64,000 bases of DNA from an uncultured Granulosicoccaceae bacterium (lineage in GTDB: Bacteria; Pseudomonadota; Gammaproteobacteria; Granulosicoccales; Granulosicoccaceae): the NCBI GenBank assembly GCA_937930305.1, contig CALGLE010000002.1, forward strand, positions 62,001-126,000. The letters are read 5' to 3'. Of this stretch, positions 17,742 to 25,320 are shown piece after piece. The notes beneath the pieces are model-generated. The model saw only the letters and a list, made by a program, of their open reading frames with translations. It was not told the origin of the DNA and ran no database searches. The stretch's first letter is position 1; every line of letters begins with the position of its first letter. The translations under genes and the position numbers were made by a program.

Positions 17742-18856
17742 GGCGTCATGCCTTTTTGTTGTTGCAAATCTATCTCGTAGGGCAGTTCAACGGTTGCAAC
17801 ACAACCCTGACCTTCTGCATTGGATAACCACATTCGGCCCGCATGCAGCTCAAGAAAAGAGCGGCAGATGTTCAAGCCAATCCCCATACCGGTTGGTTTT
17901 TCAGACACAAACGGCACGAATAAAGAACTGCCAGAAGATCCCAACCCTTCCCCGTAGTCACGAATCTTGATGCGCACCCGCGACGCTTTCACTTCCACAG
18001 CTATATCCACAAAGCGATTCTGTGTAACCTCAGACATCGCATCGGCTGCGTTTTTCAGTAAATTTAGAATGACTTGCTGCAACATGACTCGATCACCCTC
18101 CACCAAGATTGCCTCCGCGGGTAACTGGTTACGTATTTGACATTCATTCATCAAGAAATGCCAATCCAGTAGGTTTATTGCCTCACTGACTAAGGACTGA
18201 ATAGATATTGATTCACGAACCGGTTGCCGTGCTTGAGTGAAATTACGAATGCGCTCGATAACCTCACTGGTGAAGGCGGTTTGCTCTGAACAAGCGGTCA
18301 AGGCTTGACTTACATCTTCGGGCACACCATCAATGCGGCCAAGCTTACGTTGCACCACATGCAGTAGATTACTGATCGTACCGATGGGGGTATTAATTTC
18401 ATGCGCCAGCGTCATCGCCATTTCACTAACTGAAACCGTTCTTGAAACCGTGAACATCCTATCGCGAGCTTGCAAGTACGAATGCAATTGGTCTTTTGCC
18501 ATCGGTTGTGTGGAAACCGACGCCACAGACAACCCAGCTTGCGGCATCAGTTGACATCGAATTTCCAGAATCTCAGATTCTCGGCGTCGTGTTGTTCTAA
18601 AATCTTGGCACGGCACATCATCGGTGCCGGTCATATCAGAAAAGGTGCATGCTGTGGGAAAAAGCGTTTGAAAGCCTGCATTAGAGCGCATGATTTGGTG
18701 ATTCGAATCGAAAACAGCAACCGCCTCTTGCCCTAGCTGCAACCCCGCCCAAAGTTCATCGAAAGAGATTGAATGGTGAATTGAATCGTGACTGGCCCAA
18801 TCATTGACGGACCGGTCTTCACTGGATTTCGCTTGCTCAAGCGTCGCGATCGGCAT
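17738..18856 (-). CDS. soluble PAS-type sensor histidine kinase inside the T3SS operon
   Basis: 372 residues from the ATG at 18856. A PAS-like domain sits near 35-115 (QEAVAVFDSNHQIMRSNAGF). The H-box MTLAHEINTPIGTI has phospho-acceptor His152. An N-box NLLKNAADAM (265-274), G1 DYGEGLG (300-306) and G2 GMGIGLNI complete a FixL/DctB-class ATPase domain. No transmembrane segment is present, so the signal is probably cytosolic. An upstream start at 18898 would add a hydrophobic leader read in another frame of sctP and is less likely. It overlaps sctP by 20 bp and sctQ by 4 bp, so it is co-expressed with the apparatus. The FixJ-type regulator at 35497-36153 is the natural partner candidate; Erwinia HrpX/HrpY are functional analogues. 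Confidence 0.88.
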   Translation of the reverse strand: MPIATLEQAKSSEDRSVNDWASHDSIHHSISFDELWAGLQLGQEAVAVFDSNHQIMRSNAGFQTLFPTACTFSDMTGTDDVPCQDFRTTRRRESEILEIRCQLMPQAGLSVASVSTQPMAKDQLHSYLQARDRMFTVSRTVSVSEMAMTLAHEINTPIGTISNLLHVVQRKLGRIDGVPEDVSQALTACSEQTAFTSEVIERIRNFTQARQPVRESISIQSLVSEAINLLDWHFLMNECQIRNQLPAEAILVEGDRVMLQQVILNLLKNAADAMSEVTQNRFVDIAVEVKASRVRIKIRDYGEGLGSSGSSLFVPFVSEKPTGMGIGLNICRSFLELHAGRMWLSNAEGQGCVATVELPYEIDLQQQKGMTP

Positions 18857-19544
18857 CGTCACTAACATCCATATTAAGTGCATCAATCCGATGACCACGA
18901 CGCATCAGATGTTGTTTTAAGAGTTCTGCAGTACTTACGCGAGCTTGCCCATTCAATTGAGGCAGATTCACATTCATCGCCCACGCGCCATTATCAAGCT
19001 GCGTCATGCGGATGGACGCTTGTACATGGTTAGGCCCAATTTGTTTAAAGTGCCATTCACTCTTTTTCGAAAATTCAAGCCGCTCCACCGCCTCCATTTG
19101 TTTGATTAGATGCCTCGTAGTTGTATCGAAATTATCTGTTCTCACCGATGCCGGATCGGAATTCAGCGCAGACAGTTGAGGTGAGTCAGGAACGAGCTTA
19201 CCCAGTGCAAGCGCTAAGGGCTCTTTTTGCACTAGGGCTTGCGATTCAGATTCCGTTTTCGATTCTTGCACTGCCCTGGATTGGATTTTTTGAACACTCT
19301 GCTGTTCAACCGCATTGGATGGAATCTTAGGGCTAATTTGAACATCCGCTTCGTATCGCTGAGCAAGCATCGGATGAGACATCTCATCAGATTCTTCAGT
19401 GTCTTTTTGACTGATCAAGGCTTTGCTTTTCAAAGCCGCTAAGCGTTTTTCAAAGTCTGTTTGTTTGTTTAAACGCCCATCACTCGAATTCGCCTTAAGC
19501 TTTACCGCCTGAGCAACAGGCCGGGTACTGGTTGGACTAACCAT
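18837..19544 (-). CDS. sctP: type III secretion needle-length ruler/specificity switch SctP
   Basis: 235 residues, placed as SctP (YscP/FliK-like) by its position between sctO and sctQ and by architecture. A long hydrophilic, probably disordered N-terminal part (Lys/Ser/Gln-rich) is followed by a C-terminal globular segment (about 160-225) with IRMTQLDNGAWAMNVNLP and ELLKQHLMRRGHRIDAL, resembling the FliK/SctP substrate-switch domain. It would set needle length and switch SctU specificity. It overlaps sctO by eight bases. Sequence support is moderate; context is strong. Confidence 0.72.
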   Translation of the reverse strand: MVSPTSTRPVAQAVKLKANSSDGRLNKQTDFEKRLAALKSKALISQKDTEESDEMSHPMLAQRYEADVQISPKIPSNAVEQQSVQKIQSRAVQESKTESESQALVQKEPLALALGKLVPDSPQLSALNSDPASVRTDNFDTTTRHLIKQMEAVERLEFSKKSEWHFKQIGPNHVQASIRMTQLDNGAWAMNVNLPQLNGQARVSTAELLKQHLMRRGHRIDALNMDVSDDADRDA

Positions 19545-20025
19545 GACGGCGTTCGCTCATTGCGTGATTATCATCCATTTCATACTGTAAAACGTGCGCT
19601 TGGCGCTTGCGGCACTCACCGATTTTTCGATCGGTGTGCTCTGTAATGTTTTCATCTCGTTGTTGTGCACGTAGCCACAATTGAGTCACCGATTGCAGCG
19701 CTTCATGAGCTTCAGACTCAAGCACCAACTGGTCCCGGGCCGCTTGCTTGGCTTGTTGTACCCACAAAGCACATCGTGTTTTTTCTTGCTGCAGATTTTG
19801 TAACACTTCCGCTTTGGCAACTAACAAACTCTCAAAATTAGTATTCGCTTGCTGCATGGAAGCTTCAGCTTGCAACAATGTCGCTTCCAATGTTCGACGA
19901 ATTTGTTTCTGACTGAGCAGCTGTTTTGACTTTTCTGCCACCTCTCGTCGTAAGCGCCGCTGTTTCAATTCACTCAATGCACTCAAATGGGCGGCGTTGA
20001 TTTGCAATGTTTTCAATTCCGACAT
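19537..20025 (-). CDS. sctO: type III secretion stalk protein SctO
   Basis: 162 residues, almost entirely charged heptad-like coiled coil (LKQRRLRREVAEKSKQLL, then later helices with regular Leu/Ala and many Gln/Glu). Size, two-helix coiled-coil character and position directly after the ATPase gene identify the SctO/YscO/FliJ stalk that connects the ATPase SctN to the export gate SctV. The gap from sctN is 7 bp and the gene overlaps sctP by 8 bp. Confidence 0.78.
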   Translation of the reverse strand: MSELKTLQINAAHLSALSELKQRRLRREVAEKSKQLLSQKQIRRTLEATLLQAEASMQQANTNFESLLVAKAEVLQNLQQEKTRCALWVQQAKQAARDQLVLESEAHEALQSVTQLWLRAQQRDENITEHTDRKIGECRKRQAHVLQYEMDDNHAMSERRHG

Positions 20026-20032
20026 ATCACTC

Positions 20033-21397
20033 TCAGCTTAGGGGTGCCGACGCATTGAAACCAAACTGCTCAAGTTCATCCAAGGCCTCATTCACCGGAA
20101 CCCAATCGGTCGTTGTTTGAGTCAACCATTGCTGCAAAACGGGATTCAGCATCACAGCCTTGTCCCCGTCCGCATCGGTGCCGGTTTCGTACTCACCGAC
20201 CTGAACCAAAAACTCCAGGTCTTGAAATTTAGCCAATGCGGAGCGCACATCGTTTGCCAACGCCGCGTGGCGATCCTCCACCAAGCTATGCATGCAGCGA
20301 CTTAAACTGGCCGCCACATCAATGGCGGGAAAGTGTGCCTTTTGAGCCAGACGTCGAGACAACACAATGTTTCCGTCTAACAACGAACGGGTCTCTTCAG
20401 AAATCACATCATCGGCTGCGTCGTCATCGGTGAGAACGGTGTAAAAGGCGGTGATGGACCCCGTGCGCATAGCCCCTGCACGTTCGAACAAACGCGGCAA
20501 TTCGGCAAAAACCGATGGAGTGAAACCTTGACGAACGGCTGGCTCTCCCGCGGCTAAGCCCACCTCTCGCACCGCACGCGCAAATCGGGTGACTGAATCC
20601 ATCAGCAACAACACACGTTTGCCCGCTTTAGCAAACCCTTCCGCAATGGCGGTAGCGGTGTAGGCGGCATTGATTCGCTCCATCGCAGGCCGATCGGATG
20701 TGGCAACCACCAATACGCTTTTGGCACGCGATTCGGCATCTAAGGTGTCTTCTAAGAACTCTCGAACTTCTCGACCCCGCTCCCCAATTAATGCGATAAC
20801 CACCACATCACATGGTGATGAACGAGACAGTTGCCCCATTAAGGTCGATTTTCCCGCACCAGCAGGTGCGAAGATGCCTAAGCGTTGCCCCACCCCAACG
20901 GTAACTAAGGTGTCCACCGCTTTCACACCGGTATGAAAAGGCTCACAAACACGCTGCCGTTGTAACGGATCTGGTGCCGCTGCTCGAACCGGCATGGATG
21001 TTACCCATTCCGATGCCTTGGCCTCGTGGCCCTCTGGCAACACCTCCGATATGGGAACACCAAAACCATTCAGAGTTTGCCCAAGTAAGGCATCCTTCAC
21101 CGTCACACTGACTTGGTCATCGTCAATAACCACTTCAGAACCTAAGGTGATGCCGCGTATGTCTCCCAAGGGAAAAAGTACCGCTTCATCACCAGAGAAT
21201 CCCACCACTTCGGCCACGACCGATGAGTCAGCCGCTGATGACAACGTACTTAATATGCGGCAGCGTTGACCAATGGCGACCGGTAATCCTTTGACGGTAA
21301 CGGTGGTGCCTAATGCTTGAGTGATGCGACCCCGATACTCCAGCGTGGAGACTTTGCGCAGTGCCGACTCAATGCTGGTAGGGATTGAACTAGCCAT
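20033..21397 (-). CDS. sctN: type III secretion ATPase SctN
   Basis: Cytosolic hexameric ATPase, 454 residues, related to FliI and F1-beta. Walker A is APAGAGKST (177-185). Walker B is VLLLMDSVTRFARA, and the GERGREVREF and EVGLAAGEP motifs are diagnostic of the T3SS/flagellar ATPase family. I chose the ATG at 21397 (MASSIPTS), which overlaps sctL by eight bases. It uncouples chaperones and unfolds substrates. Neighbours SctL (stator) and SctO (stalk) complete the ATPase complex. Confidence 0.96.
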   Translation of the reverse strand: MASSIPTSIESALRKVSTLEYRGRITQALGTTVTVKGLPVAIGQRCRILSTLSSAADSSVVAEVVGFSGDEAVLFPLGDIRGITLGSEVVIDDDQVSVTVKDALLGQTLNGFGVPISEVLPEGHEAKASEWVTSMPVRAAAPDPLQRQRVCEPFHTGVKAVDTLVTVGVGQRLGIFAPAGAGKSTLMGQLSRSSPCDVVVIALIGERGREVREFLEDTLDAESRAKSVLVVATSDRPAMERINAAYTATAIAEGFAKAGKRVLLLMDSVTRFARAVREVGLAAGEPAVRQGFTPSVFAELPRLFERAGAMRTGSITAFYTVLTDDDAADDVISEETRSLLDGNIVLSRRLAQKAHFPAIDVAASLSRCMHSLVEDRHAALANDVRSALAKFQDLEFLVQVGEYETGTDADGDKAVMLNPVLQQWLTQTTTDWVPVNEALDELEQFGFNASAPLS

Positions 21398-22046
21398 GCG
21401 CTGTTTCTTCAGCACCAGCGCTTTTTAGCGCACGTTCGATGGCACTAATTTGAGTCTGTAAGTCCACCATGACTGCACTGCCTACTGATACTTCTAAACG
21501 ACACTGTTCAAAATCGTCTTCTTCGCCTGATTCTACGGAATCAATTCGCAGTGAGTTTGCATCAGCAGATTGTTGCAGGGCTTTTATTCGTTCGCGTACC
21601 GCGTCTACCTGGGAGTGATGCACAACTAAACGTACCGCTTCGTCAGGTTGCCTTAACGAAGCGACAGCTTGATGGGCTTGAGCGGTTAACCAAGCATCGG
21701 TGGCCACATCGCCTGCAATGCGTTTAACCACGGCCAACGCTAACTCTACAATCTTATCTTCCTGTTGTTGGTTTTGCCGCTTGTAGGCAAGTTGCAGTTC
21801 AACTACCTTCTGGTCGTTGTGTAAGCCTGCGGCTTTCAAACCCGCTTGATAACCCTCGTCATAACCTTGTGAATGCGCCAGCTGCTTACGTTGTTCAATC
21901 TCTTCATTCGCATTCTGCAATCGCTGCGACAAGGATTGAGCAAGCTTAGTGGCGGTTTCAACAGACTCAACATCGCTGGCGGGTATGACTTTGCCATCCA
22001 GCGCTAGCCAAGAATTTTCATCCGTGAACAGGGTGAGGTAACGCAT
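21390..22046 (-). CDS. sctL: type III secretion ATPase stator SctL
   Basis: 218 residues of the SctL/FliH/HrpE family. A short N-terminal region is followed by a long charged coiled coil (about 35-100: SQRLQNANEEIEQRKQL, GYDEGYQAG) and a C-terminal ATP-synthase-delta-like half (VELALAVVKRIAGDV, AVRLVVHHSQVDAVRERI). It is a peripheral linker of ATPase SctN to the sorting platform. It overlaps sctN by eight bases and shares one base with the sctK-position gene upstream. Confidence 0.88.
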   Translation of the reverse strand: MRYLTLFTDENSWLALDGKVIPASDVESVETATKLAQSLSQRLQNANEEIEQRKQLAHSQGYDEGYQAGLKAAGLHNDQKVVELQLAYKRQNQQQEDKIVELALAVVKRIAGDVATDAWLTAQAHQAVASLRQPDEAVRLVVHHSQVDAVRERIKALQQSADANSLRIDSVESGEEDDFEQCRLEVSVGSAVMVDLQTQISAIERALKSAGAEETAHG

Positions 22047-22567
22047 TAATTGTTCGCCTCTTCCACCATGAAAACTTCAGCCTTTTCTAAAATGGCTAAG
22101 GCCATCGATCGATCGAAGCGTTCATCAGTGGGTGCTAAGGTTGCCGTTAAGCGTTCAATTGGCATCCAGGAATCTAACGAGCTATGCAGCACAGCAGCAC
22201 CCGTGGCATAGACTAAATCTGCTGCGTGTTCACAGCTTGGCTCAGCCGAGTGTATCGGCGAAACACCCTCTAGATTGTGCGCTTCATCCAACAAGGCTTC
22301 CAAAACCTTGCGCCCAACGCACTCTGCCACCGCTCGAAACGCGGCACCGTTTAACCATTGAACCATCTCAAGTGCTAGAACCACCACCCCGCAAATTGCC
22401 TGTAAACGGGTGCGCGAACTTTCATCCAACAAACACCAAGCCGGTAATTGCGCTAATCGTTCGAAGGTCCATAATTCAGGACGGTCCAACTCACCCGATT
22501 CATGTAACGACAGTAGAACCCGTGCCACAGTGGCACGATGCTGCCTTTGCGTTTGAACCGTTCTCAC
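22046..22567 (-). CDS. sctK: probable type III secretion sorting-platform protein SctK
   Basis: 173 residues at the canonical sctK position between sctJ and sctL. Sequence identity to known SctK/YscK proteins is weak by eye. The length, the alpha-helical composition and a Leu/Trp-rich N-terminal part (ELWTFERLAQLPAWCLLDES) fit that poorly conserved accessory family. SctK would link the sorting-platform pods to SctD. The gene overlaps sctJ by four bases. Confidence rests mainly on gene order. Confidence 0.6.
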   Translation of the reverse strand: MRTVQTQRQHRATVARVLLSLHESGELDRPELWTFERLAQLPAWCLLDESSRTRLQAICGVVVLALEMVQWLNGAAFRAVAECVGRKVLEALLDEAHNLEGVSPIHSAEPSCEHAADLVYATGAAVLHSSLDSWMPIERLTATLAPTDERFDRSMALAILEKAEVFMVEEANN

Positions 22568-23385
22568 GATTCGACCAATTTATTGTTAGGTTTTTCCGCA
22601 GTCATTCGTTTATGTCGAAATTTAATGGAAAACCCAAAGAGCACTAGGGCAGCGGCAAATAACAGCGCCGTTGTTGCAGCTAACCAGCCGTTGACCGGTA
22701 GATTAACCCGGTTTACCGACACGCCCATTGAGGTGACCGGCGCTTCAATTTGCGCTCTGGGCATGGGTACAGAGGCTGTGGATTCAAATAGAGCGACGGT
22801 AACGTTGTCGTAGGGCAAATTTTCAATACCGTTTACCACCAGCGCTTTAATTCGCGTGACGCTATCGGTTAGATCCATGTCGGCTCGATGCTTCACAAAC
22901 ACCGAGGCCGATGCTGCATGAATCTCATCGCTGAGAGGATTTTGCTTTGGCACCGCTAAGTGAACCCGCGCCATCAGCACACCATCAATACTGGAAATAG
23001 TATGCGCGATTTCTTGTGACATGGCGTGGTTAAGCCGCGCACGTTCCTCTAAAGGGGAAGACACAAAGCCCTCCTTTGCAAACACCTCACCCATGTTCTG
23101 ATAGTTGGCTTGCGGCATACCGTTAGCGTGTAAAACATTCACCGCATCCGCAAAATGCGACTGATCTGTAACAACAACAAAACTGCCGTCGCTAGCACGC
23201 TGCTTTGAAGCTGCAAGCCCTGCACCGTAAAGCACCGCCACCATATCGTTGGCTTGTCGCTCAGACAAATCTGAATACAGCTCTTGCTCATTGCACGCCG
23301 TTAGAAGCAACACACTAACAAGCCACATCATTCGTAGCTTGTTAGTGTGAGGTAAAAACGAGGTTAATTTTTCAATCCATACCAT
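22564..23385 (-). CDS. sctJ: type III secretion inner-membrane ring lipoprotein SctJ
   Basis: 273 residues, YscJ/HrcJ/FliF family. A signal with lipobox LLLTAC (Cys31) gives a lipoprotein. The ring-building motif follows: ELYSDLSERQANDMVAVL, then LNHAMSQEIAHTISSIDGV and ARVHLAVPKQNPLSDE. A C-terminal transmembrane helix (about 230-252) and a short basic tail complete the family layout. It forms the inner-membrane ring with SctD. The distance from sctI (8 bp) supports the start at 23385, though ATGs at 23331 and 23328 are alternatives. Confidence 0.95.
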   Translation of the reverse strand: MVWIEKLTSFLPHTNKLRMMWLVSVLLLTACNEQELYSDLSERQANDMVAVLYGAGLAASKQRASDGSFVVVTDQSHFADAVNVLHANGMPQANYQNMGEVFAKEGFVSSPLEERARLNHAMSQEIAHTISSIDGVLMARVHLAVPKQNPLSDEIHAASASVFVKHRADMDLTDSVTRIKALVVNGIENLPYDNVTVALFESTASVPMPRAQIEAPVTSMGVSVNRVNLPVNGWLAATTALLFAAALVLFGFSIKFRHKRMTAEKPNNKLVES

Positions 23386-23393
23386 CGCGAAAA

Positions 23394-23795
23394 TTACCCC
23401 TGCTGCCTAAACAACTGTTGCAATCCATCTGACGTGCGATTTGCCACATTCGCCGTCAACTGCGCGTGAAATAGAAACTCTTGGCTGCGAACCGTCAACA
23501 TGACGATTTCGCTGGCAGTCATTTCATTTCCATCCGCTGTTGCCGAATTCGCATAGTCCACCAAAGACTGAGCTTCATGGTTAATGCGATCCAGTGGTTC
23601 TACCAACGAGCGCGCGATAGGGGAAGATGCTGCAGAATTCGAGGCATCTGAGGCTGCTTGCGCTCGTTGCAGGTGATCGGCGAACGAGCCAAGTTCGGAA
23701 GTTAAAGAACCTCCGTACCCCACCTGATGCCCCGAACCCGTTTCAGCTGTCGCCCCATTGGCCACAGATTGCATCACGGCACTGACACTGTCCAT
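23394..23795 (-). CDS. sctI: type III secretion inner rod protein SctI
   Basis: 133 residues at the sctI position between the needle candidate and sctJ. The C-terminal half shows the SctI/YscI/HrpB pattern: a helix with LDRINHEAQSLVDYAN, then MTASEIVMLTVRSQEFLFHAQLTANVANRTSDGLQQLFRQQG, divided here by position only. That ending, with VANR..G..QLF.QQG, is typical of inner-rod proteins. The N-terminal half is Ser/Ala-rich and variable. It would anchor the needle in the export gate. Confidence 0.82.
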   Translation of the reverse strand: MDSVSAVMQSVANGATAETGSGHQVGYGGSLTSELGSFADHLQRAQAASDASNSAASSPIARSLVEPLDRINHEAQSLVDYANSATADGNEMTASEIVMLTVRSQEFLFHAQLTANVANRTSDGLQQLFRQQG

Positions 23796-23836
23796 TGCTT
23801 ACTCCTGGGTTTGAATTAGCGTTCGTTGAAAACACA

Positions 23837-24130
23837 TTATTGCTTTCGAGCTAAGGTATCCAACGCAGTACCGGTGCTCACCAAAGAGGTGTGCGACGCA
23901 TTCGATAAGTATTGAAAACGGAATGTTTCCGCTGACAACAAGGCGATATCTGAAGGTTGATCACCAGACTCAGAAAGGTTATTCGTGCGGTCGATGACTT
24001 TGTCTGCTTGACGATTTAACGCCTCACCCCATGCACTCGCCATGGCTTCAAACCAACTGCCTGAACGTCTGTTTGCTTTCTCGCCAGATTCAACCGACGC
24101 GGATGTGGATACTGAAGATGCTTCTGTCAT
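23837..24130 (-). CDS. sctF: candidate type III secretion needle subunit SctF
   Basis: 97 residues, exactly at the sctF site between sctD and sctI. The N-terminal 25 residues are Ser/Thr/Glu-rich and probably disordered. The rest forms two helices (MASAWGEALNRQADKVI and FRFQYLSNASHTSLVSTG) joined by a Ser-Gly-Asp-Pro loop, ending in DTLARKQ. Size and helix-loop-helix layout match needle proteins, but direct sequence similarity is weak. The ending also resembles the C-terminus of the filament-like protein at 31630-32370. A 107-bp gap upstream leaves room for its own promoter, as expected for a subunit needed in many copies. Confidence 0.6.
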   Translation of the reverse strand: MTEASSVSTSASVESGEKANRRSGSWFEAMASAWGEALNRQADKVIDRTNNLSESGDQPSDIALLSAETFRFQYLSNASHTSLVSTGTALDTLARKQ

Positions 24131-24237
24131 GATCTGTATTTCCTTGTATTTACGTTAAACACTTTTTACTTAAGACGACCCTAGGTACAACTTTTGACAC
24201 AAAAATAACGTTTTTTTCGAATTATCTGCACTGGTAT
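24131..24237 (-). promoter_or_regulatory. sctD-sctF intergenic leader, possible internal promoter
   Basis: This is the longest gap inside the structural operon (107 bp) and precedes the needle candidate. It is AT-rich and contains a half-site CTAGGTA at 24181-24187, like half of the palindromes at 31494-31513 and 36319-36338, but no second arm. An SD-like AAGGAAA lies about 11 bases before the ATG of sctF. Internal promoter activity is inference only. Confidence 0.35.
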
Positions 24238-25320
24238 TCAAAATTCTAATTCGGAAGTATCACCATCTTTTTCTAAAATGACACGCCCTGACTCAATGGC
24301 TGAAATTCGATGGCCAGTGGGAAGAAGGGACCCAACAAAGTATCGAGTTTGATCAGCGGTGAGCACAAACGCCGGCTCATCCGAGACCACCATGGCAACT
24401 TGTTTGCCCGGATCTATTGGCCCGAGAGGGACATCGACTTCCGGCGGTGTATTGGCAATATCCCAATGCTTTAAAATTGGCATATCGCTACTAACGACAT
24501 TGCGCAGGTTGTCCAAAACACCATCATCAGCAACCGAGGTGTTGACCCACAACATGCCCGCTTCATCAAAGGCTGTGGTTGCGCTGACACCATTAACGCG
24601 AAATAGATCCTCTATTTGACTCCGTGTGGATTGCCCATCCATGATGTGCAAGCCGACCTGGCTATTCATTTTTTGTTCTTTGACAAAACGCTCCAACGCA
24701 AGAAGCTCGCTACGCTCATTGACTCGACCCACCAACGTAAACGCATCACTATCGCTATCACTTTCTACGTTGATATGACTGAGTTCATTTTCTGCTAGAT
24801 ACTGCTCCATCACAACTTGTGGGTTGACGGTGGACGCACCAGAGAACGCGCTAACCTGCCAACCGAGTAGAGCAACACTTGCCATCATGGCGATCCCAGC
24901 GACCAGTGTGGTTCGCCCTTGCCACCAAGTCGTTGCCTGTGCGCCGTCAACCAAAGCTGGCTCAGAATTTACAACAGCGGTTTCCTCACGCTCACAAGGC
25001 TCTGCCAAGTTTGGCGCTGTATCCGATAGCACTGATTCTGGCGCAATGACACCCTCCACTGCCAAATGTAGGGATTCCAAATTCAACCCACTTGAGGTTA
25101 ACGCGAACGATTCACCACAACCCTCTACTTGTATCTTGGGGCGATCACAATGTAGGGTAATAACGGTGGTCGCATCATCCAATTCGCGCAACACCACATC
25201 GCAGTCTATCGATCGTCCAATCATTACCCGACCCACGTCAGGTAATGGGATGAGTCTATTTTTCGTATTGACCGCGCCGTTGTTGACGGCCAATGCCCAT
25301 GGCTTTTTAGAATGGTTCAT
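24238..25320 (-). CDS. sctD: type III secretion inner-membrane ring protein SctD
   Basis: 360 residues from the ATG at 25320, which overlaps the sctC stop as ATGA. Residues about 1-90 look like a cytosolic FHA-like domain (VGRVMIGRSIDCDVVL). One transmembrane helix lies near 138-160 (LVAGIAMMASVALLGWQVSA), and the periplasmic part has BON/ring-building repeats (DAFTLVGRVNERSELLALER). This is the SctD/YscD/PrgH layout, the outer of the two inner-membrane rings, bound to secretin SctC outside and SctK inside. Confidence 0.9.
   Translation of the reverse strand: MNHSKKPWALAVNNGAVNTKNRLIPLPDVGRVMIGRSIDCDVVLRELDDATTVITLHCDRPKIQVEGCGESFALTSSGLNLESLHLAVEGVIAPESVLSDTAPNLAEPCEREETAVVNSEPALVDGAQATTWWQGRTTLVAGIAMMASVALLGWQVSAFSGASTVNPQVVMEQYLAENELSHINVESDSDSDAFTLVGRVNERSELLALERFVKEQKMNSQVGLHIMDGQSTRSQIEDLFRVNGVSATTAFDEAGMLWVNTSVADDGVLDNLRNVVSSDMPILKHWDIANTPPEVDVPLGPIDPGKQVAMVVSDEPAFVLTADQTRYFVGSLLPTGHRISAIESGRVILEKDGDTSELEF

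Noticed and set aside
18857-18898. N-terminal membrane anchor of the T3SS-operon kinase
   Set aside because: The hydrophobic leader comes from an upstream start inside sctP read in another frame; the start at 18856 gives a normal soluble kinase.
24181-24187. CTAGGTA half-site upstream of the needle candidate as a third operator copy
   Set aside because: Only one arm of the palindrome is present; seven bases are too few to claim a site. Kept as a remark in the leader feature.
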